Below, one piece after another: positions 1-8,692 of a DNA stretch of 64,000 bases. The translations under genes were made by a program, and so were the position numbers. The stretch lies in assembly GCF_041321145.1 (NCBI RefSeq), contig NZ_JBGGWA010000007.1:124001-188000 (forward strand). The letters are read 5' to 3'. This DNA is from Paraburkholderia sp041321145. Lineage in GTDB: Bacteria; Pseudomonadota; Gammaproteobacteria; Burkholderiales; Burkholderiaceae. How positions within the stretch are numbered: the stretch's first letter is position 1; each line of letters opens with the position of its first letter. The notes beneath the pieces are model-generated. The model saw only the letters and a program-made list of their open reading frames with translations. It did not search any database and was not told where the DNA came from.

Positions 1-171
1 GCGGCTCGGTATCTCCAGCCAGCGCCAGTTGTTCGCGCTATGTTTGCAGGCCGAGCGGTCCTGATCCGGCGCGCCGAAGACGGAGCAATGGTTCAACTGC
101 GGTCCAGCCTCAAGCGGCCAAAGAACGGCAAAAACGCACCTGAAATCGCGCCGAAAATCATCCACGCTTAG
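1..171 (+). other. Possible 3' end of a gene cut by the left edge
   Basis: Frame 1 is open from the first base for 56 codons and ends in TAG. The third-position GC bias is only moderate, and I recognise no domain in the translated tail, which is basic (RRAED, SLKRPKNGK). It would overlap the 3' end of the convergent LysR gene by 14 bp. It may be the C-terminus of an upstream protein or a chance open frame; the sequence to the left is needed to decide. Confidence 0.2.
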
Positions 172-1099
172 CTCGCGCATCGGCTTGCGTCTCACGATCC
201 CAGCGCTTGAGCCACGGCACGATGAATTCCGCGAAACCGTCCGCGGGCGGCGACAGCGCACGTTCCTTCGAGCGATACACGCACACCTCGCGGATCGTTT
301 CAGGATCGACGATCCGCTTCATCACCAGCCCGAAGGTTCGCGCGAGCGGCGCAACATAGGCGGGCGCGAGCGTCACGGCAAGCCCCTGGGAGGCCAGGCC
401 GAACGCCGTGGTGACGTTGTCCACCACGTCCACCGGAATGATGCGTGCCTCCACCGGCAAATTGGCCAGCATCTGCGCGACCGCGCGCTCGTGATCGCGT
501 CCGGTGGCGACAATCGGCACGTCGCGCACATGCTGCCACAGCACCCGGCGCCGCGCGCTCAGCGGGTGCGTCGGCGCGCACCACATCACCCACGGGCTCG
601 CGAAGGCCGGATCGCAACGCACCCGCGTGCCGCTTTGACGGTCGGGGCCGATGGCCAGATCCACGTCGCCGCTTTCCACGCGCTCCACCAGTTGTTCGAC
701 GACGGTGTCGCAAATGCGCACGACCACCTTCGGTTTGTCGCGCGCATATTCGGCGATGGCCGCGGGCAGCGCGGTCGCCGCAAGCACCAGCGGTGCGCCG
801 ACTCGCACGATGCCGGCGGCGCGATTGCGGATGTCGTCGGCGGATTGGGCGGCGGCGCGCACATAGCGCAGCACCGACTCAGCCGATGACAGAAAATCTT
901 GCCCCGCGCTAGACAGATTGACGCGCCGCGTCGTACGGTCGAAGAGACGAAAGCCCAGTTCCGTTTCCAGTTCGGCCAGTAACTGACTGACTGCCGACGA
1001 GGTCAGCCCGAGCCGTTCCGCCGCAGCGCCGATGCTGTGCAAATCGACGATGGCGAGAAACGCTTCGAACTGACGAATGGTGACCCGTGTAAGTGGCAT
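158..1099 (-). CDS. LysR-family transcriptional regulator
   Basis: Cytoplasmic one-component DNA-binding regulator of 313 residues, the usual length for the family. The N-terminal winged helix-turn-helix covers about residues 5-65, with the typical stretch FLAIVDLHSIGAAAERLGLT followed by SSAVSQLLAELE. The remainder is a periplasmic-binding-protein-like effector domain starting near VRVGAPLVLAAT. The gene is divergent from the aminotransferase operon, the usual arrangement for a LysR protein and its target, so it probably controls that operon. The effector cannot be read from sequence. A palindrome of LysR-box type lies just upstream of its start. Confidence 0.9.
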   Translation of the reverse strand: MPLTRVTIRQFEAFLAIVDLHSIGAAAERLGLTSSAVSQLLAELETELGFRLFDRTTRRVNLSSAGQDFLSSAESVLRYVRAAAQSADDIRNRAAGIVRVGAPLVLAATALPAAIAEYARDKPKVVVRICDTVVEQLVERVESGDVDLAIGPDRQSGTRVRCDPAFASPWVMWCAPTHPLSARRRVLWQHVRDVPIVATGRDHERAVAQMLANLPVEARIIPVDVVDNVTTAFGLASQGLAVTLAPAYVAPLARTFGLVMKRIVDPETIREVCVYRSKERALSPPADGFAEFIVPWLKRWDRETQADARAKRG

Positions 1100-1125
1100 C
1101 AGGCGATTCTAAAGAAAAACTTACT

Positions 1126-1143
1126 AATCGTGAAAAATCGATT
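1126..1143. promoter_or_regulatory. Candidate LysR operator (AATCG-N8-CGATT)
   Basis: A perfect 5-bp inverted repeat, AATCG and CGATT separated by eight bases, lies 26 bp upstream of the LysR start and about 165 bp before the divergent aminotransferase. It sits in an AT-rich pocket of otherwise GC-rich DNA. Its size and place fit a LysR-type recognition or autoregulatory site, but no binding data support it. Confidence 0.35.
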
Positions 1144-1308
1144 GATTGTATGCGACGAGCCGTTGGTGGACACTCATCCTGAATCTTGAACGACGCGAGC
1201 CTCGAAACTCGCTTAGACTTTTTTCCCCAAGCGGTTATGCCCGGGCTGCAACCCGATCGCAACCCGGCCACATGCAGCCCCTCGTAGGGGCCCACTCAAG
1301 GAATTGCC

Positions 1309-2508
1309 ATGTTCGACCACATTCCCGCCTATCCCGGCGACCCCATTCTGAGCCTGAACGAGGACTTTCAAGTCGATCCGCGGCCCAACAAGGTCAACCT
1401 GAGCATCGGCATCTATTTCGACGACTCTGGCAAGCTGCCGGTGATGGATGCCGTGCGGCGCGCCGAAACCGCGCTGCTCGAGTCGATCGGCCCGCGCTCG
1501 TACCTGCCGATGGCAGGGCTGCCGCTCTACCGCGACGCGGCTCAGGCTCTGGTATTCGGCGCGACCAACGAAGCGCGCGCCGCAGGCCGGATCGCGACCT
1601 TGCAGACCATCGGCGGCTCGGGCGCCCTCAAAGTCGGCGCGGATTTTCTGAAGCGCTATTTTCCGGGCTCGCAGATCTGGATCAGCGATCCAAGCTGGGA
1701 AAACCATCGTGTGGTGTTCGAGGGCGCGGGACTCACGGTGAACACGTATCCGTACTACGACGAAAATACCGGCGGCTTGCGTTTCGCTGACATGATCGAG
1801 GCGCTCGGCCGTTTGCCGGAACAGAGCATCGTGCTGCTGCACGCGTGCTGCCACAATCCGACCGGCGTCGATCTGAGCCCGGCGCAATGGACGGAACTGG
1901 TGCCGGTATTGCAGCGCCGCAAACTGATCGCGTTCGTCGACATGGCCTATCAAGGTTTCGGCGCGGGCCTCGAAGAGGACGCCGCATGCGTGCGCCTGCT
2001 AGCGGATGCGGGCGTGCCGTTGATTGCCGCCAATTCTTTCTCGAAGAATTTCTCGCTGTACGGCGAGCGCTGTGGCGCGTTGAGTGTGGTCTGCAAGAGC
2101 GCGGAAGAGGCGGCCCGCGTGCTCGGTCAATTGATGTCGACGGTGCGCGCGAACTACAGCAACCCGCCGACGCATGGCGCACGCGTTGTGGCCAATGTGC
2201 TGTCCGATGCTTCGTTGCGTGCTTCGTGGGAGGCCGAACTTGCCATCATGCGCGAGCGGATTCTGGCGATGCGCGGCACGATCCACGACGGCCTCGCAGG
2301 CCGCGTCGATGAAGTGATGCGAGCGCGTTACGTCGCGCAGCGCGGCATGTTCACGTACACGGGCTTGACCGAAGCCCAGGTCGAGCGCTTGCGCAGCGAA
2401 TACGCGGTGTACGTGCTGCGTTCGGGACGCATGTGCGTTGCCGGCTTGAATGCGCGCAACGCTGGCTATGTGGCGTCGTCGATAGCGGCGGTGGTGGCGA
2501 GCGCATAA
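1309..2508 (+). CDS. Class I aminotransferase, aspartate/aromatic amino acid type
   Basis: PLP-dependent aminotransferase of 399 residues in the AspC/TyrB subgroup, which swaps amino groups between aspartate, tyrosine or phenylalanine and 2-oxoglutarate. The N-terminus PGDPILSLNEDF is typical. The motif HNPTGVD lies near residue 182, and the PLP-binding lysine is K246 in NSFSKNFSLYGERCG. The start has a usable Shine-Dalgarno sequence (CAAGGAATTGCC). It is the first gene of a run with a class II aldolase and a ketopantoate-reductase-like protein 54 and 41 bp apart, so it may act in a specific catabolic route rather than central aspartate metabolism. The exact substrate is not decided by sequence. 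Confidence 0.9.
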   Translation: MFDHIPAYPGDPILSLNEDFQVDPRPNKVNLSIGIYFDDSGKLPVMDAVRRAETALLESIGPRSYLPMAGLPLYRDAAQALVFGATNEARAAGRIATLQTIGGSGALKVGADFLKRYFPGSQIWISDPSWENHRVVFEGAGLTVNTYPYYDENTGGLRFADMIEALGRLPEQSIVLLHACCHNPTGVDLSPAQWTELVPVLQRRKLIAFVDMAYQGFGAGLEEDAACVRLLADAGVPLIAANSFSKNFSLYGERCGALSVVCKSAEEAARVLGQLMSTVRANYSNPPTHGARVVANVLSDASLRASWEAELAIMRERILAMRGTIHDGLAGRVDEVMRARYVAQRGMFTYTGLTEAQVERLRSEYAVYVLRSGRMCVAGLNARNAGYVASSIAAVVASA

Positions 2509-2562
2509 CGGCTGTTACCCGCCATAGCCGAACGACAACCAACGACAACAACGGAGACCCTG

Positions 2563-3354
2563 ATGACCCAGCTTGAAACGCACCCGGCGAGCCCGCCGTC
2601 GTCCGCCGGAATGCATCCCGATGAATGGCACGCGCGCGTGCAACTGGCCGCGTGCTATCGCATCTTCGACATGCTCGGCTGGACCGAGATGATCTATAAC
2701 CACATCACGTTGCGCGTGCCGGCGAGCGTCACTGGCGGCGAGCGCCACTTCCTGATCAATCCATTCGGCTTGCACTATAGCGAAGTGACGGCAAGCAATC
2801 TCGTGAAGATCGACGCGCAAGGACGCGTGCTCGACAACTCGCGGTATCCTGTGAATCCCGCCGGCTTCGTCGTGCATGCGGCGATTCACGAAGGCTTGCC
2901 CGACGCACACTGCGTGATGCACACGCACACCACGGCCGGCGTCGCGGTGGCCTGCCTCGAAGACGGTTTGCAGCAAACCAATTTCTATAGCGCCCAGTTG
3001 CACGACCGCATCGCGTATCACGACTTTGAGGGCATCACGGTGCATGCGGAAGAAGGGCCGCGCCTGCTTGAACATATCGGCAATAAACAGGCGGTGATCT
3101 TGCGCAATCACGGCCTGCTTGCGTGGGGCCACACCTTGCCGCAGACTTTCGCTGTTCTGTGGACGCTCAATCGCGCGTGCGAAATCCAGATGGCGACGTT
3201 CTCGATGGGCCGCGCACGACCGGTGCCGGAAGAGGTTGCGATCCGCTGCTCACGCGATGCGTTGCAGTTCGACCCGCGTCACGGTGCGGGACAGGATGTA
3301 TTCGATGCGTTGGTGCGGCGGGTGGATCGCATCGACGCCAGCTACCAGGATTAA
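2563..3354 (+). CDS. Class II aldolase/adducin-family protein
   Basis: 263-residue zinc-type aldolase/epimerase fold protein. The motif HTHTTAG supplies two of the metal-binding histidines, and RNHGLLAWG is the conserved segment before the last metal ligand. Bacterial members near 260 residues with the N-terminal segment ACYRIFDMLGWTE and the stretch YNHIT are widespread and mostly uncharacterised; some act as aldolases or decarboxylases on small oxo- or hydroxyacids. RBS AACGGAGACC precedes the ATG. It lies between an aminotransferase and a 2-dehydropantoate-reductase-like enzyme, consistent with aldol cleavage or formation of an oxoacid derived from an amino acid. The substrate is unknown. 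Confidence 0.85.
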   Translation: MTQLETHPASPPSSAGMHPDEWHARVQLAACYRIFDMLGWTEMIYNHITLRVPASVTGGERHFLINPFGLHYSEVTASNLVKIDAQGRVLDNSRYPVNPAGFVVHAAIHEGLPDAHCVMHTHTTAGVAVACLEDGLQQTNFYSAQLHDRIAYHDFEGITVHAEEGPRLLEHIGNKQAVILRNHGLLAWGHTLPQTFAVLWTLNRACEIQMATFSMGRARPVPEEVAIRCSRDALQFDPRHGAGQDVFDALVRRVDRIDASYQD

Positions 3355-3395
3355 ACGCGAAGTTTGACCCGCGGATTAACGCAAGGATTGAGGCG

Positions 3396-4379
3396 ATGAA
3401 AGTAGGCATCTACGGTGCAGGCGCGATCGGCGGCTGGATGGGTGTAAAGCTCGCACAAGCCGGCCACGACGTGAGCGTGGTAGCGCGGGGCGAGACGCTC
3501 GCCGCGTTGCAGCAGCACGGCTTGCGTCTGATCGAAGGCGGCGTGACGCACGCCGTGAACGTGAAGGCGAGCGCACAGCCGGCGGATCTCGGCGTGCAGG
3601 ATCTCGTCGTGGTGGCAGTCAAAGGTCCGTCGATGGCGTCGGTGGCCGCGCATATCGCGCCGCTGCTGAACCCGCAGACGATTGTGCTGACCGCGATGAA
3701 CGGCGTGCCGTGGTGGTTCTGCGACGGGCTCGGCCGCGATTTCGCCGGCAAACGGCTAAAGTCCATCGATCCCGAAGGCGCGATCGCCGCCGCGATTCCC
3801 ACCGCGCAGACGGTGGGTTGCGTGGTGCATGCCAGTTGCCTGGTCGAATCGCCGGGCGTGATCAGGCATCATCAGGGCAATGGGTTGATCGTCGGCGAGG
3901 CGTCGGGGCAGTCGAGCAAACGCGTTCAAGCGCTGACCGCCACGCTGGCCGCAGCGGGCTTCAACGCGTCGATGTCCGAGCAGATTCAGCGCGACGTCTG
4001 GTACAAACTGTGGGGCAACATGACGATGAATCCGATCAGCGCCATCACGGGCGCGACCACTGACCGGATTCTCAGCGACGAACTGGCGCGCAACTTCGTC
4101 ACGAGCATCATGCTGGAAGCCAAGGAGATCGGCGCGCGTTTCGGTATTCCGATCGACCAGGCACCGGCGGATCGCCACGAGGTCACGCTCAAACTCGGCG
4201 CGATGAAAACCTCGATGCTGCAGGATGTGCAGGCGGGCAAGGCGGTCGAACTTGATGCGCTGGTCGCCGCGGTGCGTGAACTGGGGCAATTGACTGAGGT
4301 GCCGACGCCGTACACGGACGCGTTGCTCGGCCTCGCGCGCTTGCATGCGAGCACTTTGGGGTTGTATCCACGGCAGTGA
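3396..4379 (+). CDS. 2-dehydropantoate 2-reductase family protein
   Basis: 327-residue NAD(P)-dependent reductase with an N-terminal Rossmann motif GAGAIGGWMG (residues 7-16) and the C-terminal helical dimerisation domain. The segment DVWYKLWGNM carries the catalytic lysine of the ketopantoate reductase family. I chose the ATG starting MKVGIYGAG; upstream in-frame codons run into the preceding aldolase gene and lack homology. Known family members reduce ketopantoate for coenzyme A, but genomes of this type carry several paralogues. The operon position after an aminotransferase and an aldolase suggests a catabolic 2-oxoacid substrate instead. Confidence 0.85.
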   Translation: MKVGIYGAGAIGGWMGVKLAQAGHDVSVVARGETLAALQQHGLRLIEGGVTHAVNVKASAQPADLGVQDLVVVAVKGPSMASVAAHIAPLLNPQTIVLTAMNGVPWWFCDGLGRDFAGKRLKSIDPEGAIAAAIPTAQTVGCVVHASCLVESPGVIRHHQGNGLIVGEASGQSSKRVQALTATLAAAGFNASMSEQIQRDVWYKLWGNMTMNPISAITGATTDRILSDELARNFVTSIMLEAKEIGARFGIPIDQAPADRHEVTLKLGAMKTSMLQDVQAGKAVELDALVAAVRELGQLTEVPTPYTDALLGLARLHASTLGLYPRQ

Positions 4380-4390
4380 AGGTTGCTAGG

Positions 4391-4425
4391 AAAAACCGCC
4401 TCGCGTTATAAACGGGGCGTTTTTT
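4391..4425 (+). terminator. Intrinsic terminator, probably bidirectional
   Basis: The stem CGCCTCG pairs with CGGGGCG (one T-G pair) around an AT-rich loop and is followed by seven T residues. Five A residues precede the stem, so it can also work on the minus strand. It sits between the convergent reductase gene and the DUF2783 gene, where both transcripts should end. Confidence 0.7.
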
Positions 4426-4436
4426 CGCCTTGCGCC

Positions 4437-4628
4437 TTACGCAGTTGCTGCAGGCGAGGACGGCACCCTGGCCGCCTCGATCAACGACAAAGCCCGCTGC
4501 GTGTCGCCGAGTTCCGTCATGCAAAGCAACGCAAGACGGGCCAGATATAAGGGCGCTTGCGCTTCGCCTTCGGTGGTCAGGGTCTTGCAGAGCGTCGTGT
4601 AGACGAGGTCGAGATCGCTATCGGTCAT
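4437..4628 (-). CDS. Small DUF2783-type protein
   Basis: 63-residue acidic, leucine-rich protein with the pattern LDLVYTTLCKTLTTEGE followed by ARLALLCMTELGD, matching my recollection of DUF2783, a family of small proteins encoded beside flavoprotein monooxygenases. It follows the monooxygenase gene by 19 bp on the same strand, so the two are almost certainly co-transcribed. No catalytic residues are visible. A helical adaptor or stability partner for the monooxygenase is a guess from context only. Confidence 0.65.
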   Translation of the reverse strand: MTDSDLDLVYTTLCKTLTTEGEAQAPLYLARLALLCMTELGDTQRALSLIEAARVPSSPAATA

Positions 4629-4647
4629 GATTGGGGTTCCCCTTGCG

Positions 4648-6366
4648 TTAGATCGTCAGACTGGCCGTCACGGCGCTTTGCGTCGCCGTCGCGCTGCCGT
4701 TGCGCCAGCGGGCCAGCACATGGCCGTCGGGGCGGATCAGATAGACCGTGCCGGCAGTGGCGTCGAGCATCTCGTGCAAGCGGCCCGTAGGATCGCATGC
4801 ATGCGGGCCGGTGGCGAGCGGCGTGTCGGCCGTCGTCAGCGTGACCGCTTTGAAAGGGATGCTTTGCTCGCCCAGCGTACGTTGCACTTGCTGCCACGCG
4901 TCGTCTTGCGCTGCGTCCGCGCCGAAACGCAGCGCCGTGAAGCACACCCCAAGCAGATCGGTGAGATGGATATCGACCGCAACGCCGTCGCAAATGCGTT
5001 TAAGGCGGCATTCCGGCAATACGGTGCCAGGCCCCGGGCCTCTGGCGAACATGCCCGCTGCGTCTGCCGCGACCTGATTGAGCGGCGATTGAACATACGC
5101 AATCGCATGCGTCTGCCGTGGGTTGATCAGCGGCCGCACGGCGGCGTGGCGCTCTGCAAGTCCGAGCACTGCACGGCGCATCAGGTCGAACGCGAACGAG
5201 GGCGGCGCCATGAATTCAGTGCTCTTCATTCCGTAGCTCAGGTTTTCACGAGCCGCGAAAACGCGCTCGTCGCTGTAGGTGTCGAGCAGACGCGGCGACG
5301 CAATGCCGTTGACCACGCAACCGAGTTTCCAGCCGAGATTATCGGCGTCGTCGATGCCGGAATTCGCGCCGCGCACGCCGAAAATCGGCACGAGATGCGC
5401 GGCGTCGCCGGCGAATAGCACCGAGCCGTGACGGTAGCGCTCGAGTGTCAATGCGTTGGCTTTGTAGACGGTGATCCAGATCGGCGACCATTCGCCCGTT
5501 TCGCCCATCGCGTCGAGCACGCTTTGCACGCGCGGCATCACGTTTTCAGGCTGAACCGCGGCCTCGGGGTCTTCGTCGTCGCGAAGCTGGTAGTCGATGC
5601 GCCAGACGTTGTCGGGTTGCTTGTGCACCAGCACCGTCGAGCCGGGGTTGGACGGCGGATCGAAATAGGCGAGACGCTCGGTGGCGCGCGCGCTCTTCAG
5701 TTCGATATCGACGATCACGTAGCGGCCTTCGTACGTGGTGCCGGTGAGTTTGAGGCCGAGTGCCTCGCGAATCGTGCTGCGGCCGCCGTCGCACGCGATT
5801 ACCCAGTCGGCGTGCATTTGCCATGGAGTGTCGCCGGTGCGCAGATCGAGCGTGGCGGCGGCTGCACCGTCTTCAGCATGTTGCTCGATTCCTGTTACGC
5901 GGGTTTGCCAGTGGATGTCGATCAGATCGGCGTGCTGTTCCACTTCGTCGAGCAGCAATTGCTCGATCTGGTATTGCGCGATGTTGATCATCGGCGGCAG
6001 CGATTGCTCGTCGTCGTGATGCATCGCGAAGCGGAACACTTCAGCGTCGCGGTAGAAGCTGCGGCCGCCTGCCCACGGCAAGCCTTTCTGCAGAAAGCCG
6101 TCCACTACGCCCAATCGTTTGAAAATCTCCAGGCTGCGTCGTGAAATGCAGATTGCGCGGCTGCCGGTGCACACGCCGTCGTCGGCTTCGATCAGCACCG
6201 AGCGCACGCCTTGACGAGCCAGCGCGAGCGCCAGCGTCATGCCCACCGGACCGCCGCCGACAATCGCCACGGCGCGCCGCACGGGGTCGCAGCCGTCGAC
6301 CAGCGGCGGCACGGTGCCTGCGTACTGACGAGGCGTGAATGGATAGGGTTTGAAGCTGCGGCCCAT
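4648..6366 (-). CDS. FAD-dependent aromatic-ring monooxygenase family protein
   Basis: 572-residue flavoprotein of the class A hydroxylase (MhpA/PheA/TfdB-like) group. The dinucleotide motif GGGPVGMTLALALARQG lies near residue 33, the DG motif ACDGGRSTIREALG in the middle, and the FAD-ribityl GD motif FAGDAAHLVPIFG near residue 315. The C-terminal thioredoxin-like domain is present. I chose the ATG at 6366 because GAGGAGAC lies 4-9 bp upstream; the open frame continues 39 codons further without homology. These enzymes hydroxylate phenolic or aryl-propionate substrates with NAD(P)H and O2, but the substrate here is not identifiable. It is followed by the DUF2783 gene. Confidence 0.85.
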   Translation of the reverse strand: MGRSFKPYPFTPRQYAGTVPPLVDGCDPVRRAVAIVGGGPVGMTLALALARQGVRSVLIEADDGVCTGSRAICISRRSLEIFKRLGVVDGFLQKGLPWAGGRSFYRDAEVFRFAMHHDDEQSLPPMINIAQYQIEQLLLDEVEQHADLIDIHWQTRVTGIEQHAEDGAAAATLDLRTGDTPWQMHADWVIACDGGRSTIREALGLKLTGTTYEGRYVIVDIELKSARATERLAYFDPPSNPGSTVLVHKQPDNVWRIDYQLRDDEDPEAAVQPENVMPRVQSVLDAMGETGEWSPIWITVYKANALTLERYRHGSVLFAGDAAHLVPIFGVRGANSGIDDADNLGWKLGCVVNGIASPRLLDTYSDERVFAARENLSYGMKSTEFMAPPSFAFDLMRRAVLGLAERHAAVRPLINPRQTHAIAYVQSPLNQVAADAAGMFARGPGPGTVLPECRLKRICDGVAVDIHLTDLLGVCFTALRFGADAAQDDAWQQVQRTLGEQSIPFKAVTLTTADTPLATGPHACDPTGRLHEMLDATAGTVYLIRPDGHVLARWRNGSATATQSAVTASLTI

Positions 6367-6590
6367 GCGTGTCTCCTCGAACTTCAATACAGGTGGATTG
6401 CCCGCCGGGGCCTGGATGCTTGTCGGAGGCGGTGCGAATCGATACGCGAAGTATGAAGGAGGGCTGCGCGTGGCTGTCCTCATTTTGGGTACGGGGGCGC
6501 AAATCGGTGGGCCACAAATGGATAGGCCGCGGGTCGCTCACGCACCCCACGGCCTTTCTCATTCGATCACGCAGGACGGCTAAGACTAGC

Positions 6591-8543
6591 TCAATCCGCC
6601 CCACCCACATGCGGAGGATGGCGCGTGTGATGCAGGCTCGCCGCCACCTGGCATTCCTCGATCATCGCGCGGAACGTCGGGCTCGCGTGCGACGCGCCCG
6701 TCGCACCCATTTCCGGTCCGCCTTCCGGCGCTCCGCCGACGCCGACCACCACCGTCGCCCTGGGCCGCCATTCCCGCGTGCGCCGCAGCATATTGCGCAG
6801 ATAGGGCGGCGACTCGGGCGCGTCGAGCGAGACGATGCAGATGATCGGTGCGTCCTTGAAGCTCGGTTCGTCGGCACGCGCGCTGCGATAACCCGAGTGC
6901 GTCGCCATCATCGGCGCGAGCCCCTGGTGCCCCAGCAATTGCACGGCGATCGCGGTCGTGACCTCGTCGAACGCGCCGCGCCCAGGCACGCACAGCACCG
7001 AGGTCTTTTCGCTTTCGTGGCGCAACGGCGGGCGGGCCGAAATGTGACCGTCGTGGCGCTCCGAAAGATCGGCTGAAGCCGAAGCCAATAGCGCCTCGGC
7101 CGCCTCGGCCGATTCGGTGGGTGAGAGGCGGTCAGGGAGCCCCTCGGCGATTTCCAGGTTTTCGACGATATCGACCAGCGCATCGTTGACCCGCGCCAAC
7201 TGGTCGGGCATCAACACGCCGCGCATCGCATCGTTGCGCGCGAGTTTGAGCGCCTCCAGCGCGACCTTGTCGTAGTAATCGATCAGCGACATCTCGCGCA
7301 GCAGGCGCTCGGCCTGCACGATGGCTTCATGCGGATCGTCGGCCAGCAGCCGCTGATAGAAGTTCTGCGCGGGCGTGAGCGCCGGCTGATCGCCCAGCAA
7401 CACCGTGAGGAAGTTCAGACGGTCGGCGTAACGGCCCATCGTGACGACGCACAGCGTGAGCGGCGTGGATAGCACGAGGCCGATCGGCCCCCACAGCCAG
7501 CTCCAGAAAATCGCCGCTACTACGACCGCGAGCGGCGATAGCCCCGAGCGATGGCCGTATAGCAGCGGCTCGGCGATCTGCCCCGCGACCACGTCGACGA
7601 CGATGAACAGGATCAGCGTATAGACCGCCATGGTCCATTGCGGCTGGATGGCGGCGGCGAGAAACACGGCGAGGATCGCGGCGATCCAGATGCCGATGTA
7701 CGGCACGAAGCGCAGCAAGGCGGCGATCACGCCGAACAGCAGCGCCCCCGGCACGCCGATGATCGCAAGGCCAATGGCGATGATGCCGCCCGCGCTGAGG
7801 TTCACGCCCAGTTGTGCGACGAAATAGCGGCTCAGGCGCACGGCGGCGTCGTTGATCGCGGTGGTGGTGCGGTGCAGATCGCGTGAACCGAAAAGACTGA
7901 TCAAACGGTCGCGCAGATCTTCGCGTTGCAGCAAGATGAAGATCGTGACGACCAGCACGATGAAGGTGGTCTCGATTGGCGCGATCGCCGGCGACAGCGC
8001 GCGTTGAGCGAGTTGTAAAGGCGTGGGCGAAGGCTCATGGACTTCGACGGGCTGCGGTACGGCAGGTGCATTGCGCGCCGCGCGACCGGTGGGGCGCGGT
8101 GGAGTCGGTTTGGTCGGCGCGACGCGTTGCAGCGCGGCGGCGGCGCGGCTCATCAGCGAATCGGCCCGGCCGACGGTTTTCTCCTGCACGGTCTCGATCT
8201 TTTGCTCGATGGCGAATTGATACTGCGGCAGATCGCCCGCCAGTTGCACCAGTTGCGCGCCGATCAGCGCGCCCACGGCGAGCAACGTGGAGAGGGCGAA
8301 CAGCACGGCGATGAATATCGACGGCAACTGACCCATGTGCAGCCGACGCAACGCCTGCACCAGCGGTGCGAGCAGAAAGCTGAGCAGCACCGAGAGCGTA
8401 ATCGGGATCAACACCGCGCGGCCGAAGTACAGCGCGCACACCACCGCCACGCCGGTGATGACCGAAGCCAAACCATGCAGACTGGGCGTGCCTGGCGGGT
8501 ATACGCGGTTCGGCCGCCCATGCGGCGGTAACGATATTTTCAT
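6591..8543 (-). CDS. AI-2E (PerM) family membrane protein with long C-terminal extension
   Basis: 650-residue inner-membrane protein. Residues roughly 20-390 form the AI-2E/PerM domain, with hydrophobic segments near the N-terminus (FGRAVLIPITLSVLLSFLLA) and in the middle (FIVLVVTIFILLQREDL). The family was named for autoinducer-2 export, though many members are simply transporters, some Na+/H+-linked. About 250 C-terminal residues are extra and soluble, and include a stretch reminiscent of a sensor or Rossmann-like domain (CVPGRGAFDEVTTAIAVQLL). ATG at 8543 with GAGAAG 7 bp upstream is preferred to the GTG two codons earlier. The neighbour DUF445 protein is also membrane-bound. Confidence 0.8.
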   Translation of the reverse strand: MKISLPPHGRPNRVYPPGTPSLHGLASVITGVAVVCALYFGRAVLIPITLSVLLSFLLAPLVQALRRLHMGQLPSIFIAVLFALSTLLAVGALIGAQLVQLAGDLPQYQFAIEQKIETVQEKTVGRADSLMSRAAAALQRVAPTKPTPPRPTGRAARNAPAVPQPVEVHEPSPTPLQLAQRALSPAIAPIETTFIVLVVTIFILLQREDLRDRLISLFGSRDLHRTTTAINDAAVRLSRYFVAQLGVNLSAGGIIAIGLAIIGVPGALLFGVIAALLRFVPYIGIWIAAILAVFLAAAIQPQWTMAVYTLILFIVVDVVAGQIAEPLLYGHRSGLSPLAVVVAAIFWSWLWGPIGLVLSTPLTLCVVTMGRYADRLNFLTVLLGDQPALTPAQNFYQRLLADDPHEAIVQAERLLREMSLIDYYDKVALEALKLARNDAMRGVLMPDQLARVNDALVDIVENLEIAEGLPDRLSPTESAEAAEALLASASADLSERHDGHISARPPLRHESEKTSVLCVPGRGAFDEVTTAIAVQLLGHQGLAPMMATHSGYRSARADEPSFKDAPIICIVSLDAPESPPYLRNMLRRTREWRPRATVVVGVGGAPEGGPEMGATGASHASPTFRAMIEECQVAASLHHTRHPPHVGGAD

Positions 8544-8692
8544 GAACACACTTCTCGATGTTGTGGCGCTGTTGCTTTTATGGAGGGCGCGCGCGGATGA
8601 AACGTCGTCGATCAGGCAAAGCGCCGAAGCAATTCATATGCCTGGATTGTAGGCGTTTTGATGGACGCCGGTTTTATCGTTGGCTCGATTTC

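Noticed and set aside
4627..5418. 263-codon plus-strand open frame
   Set aside because: Antisense to the flavoprotein monooxygenase; Arg/His-rich translation typical of shadow frames.
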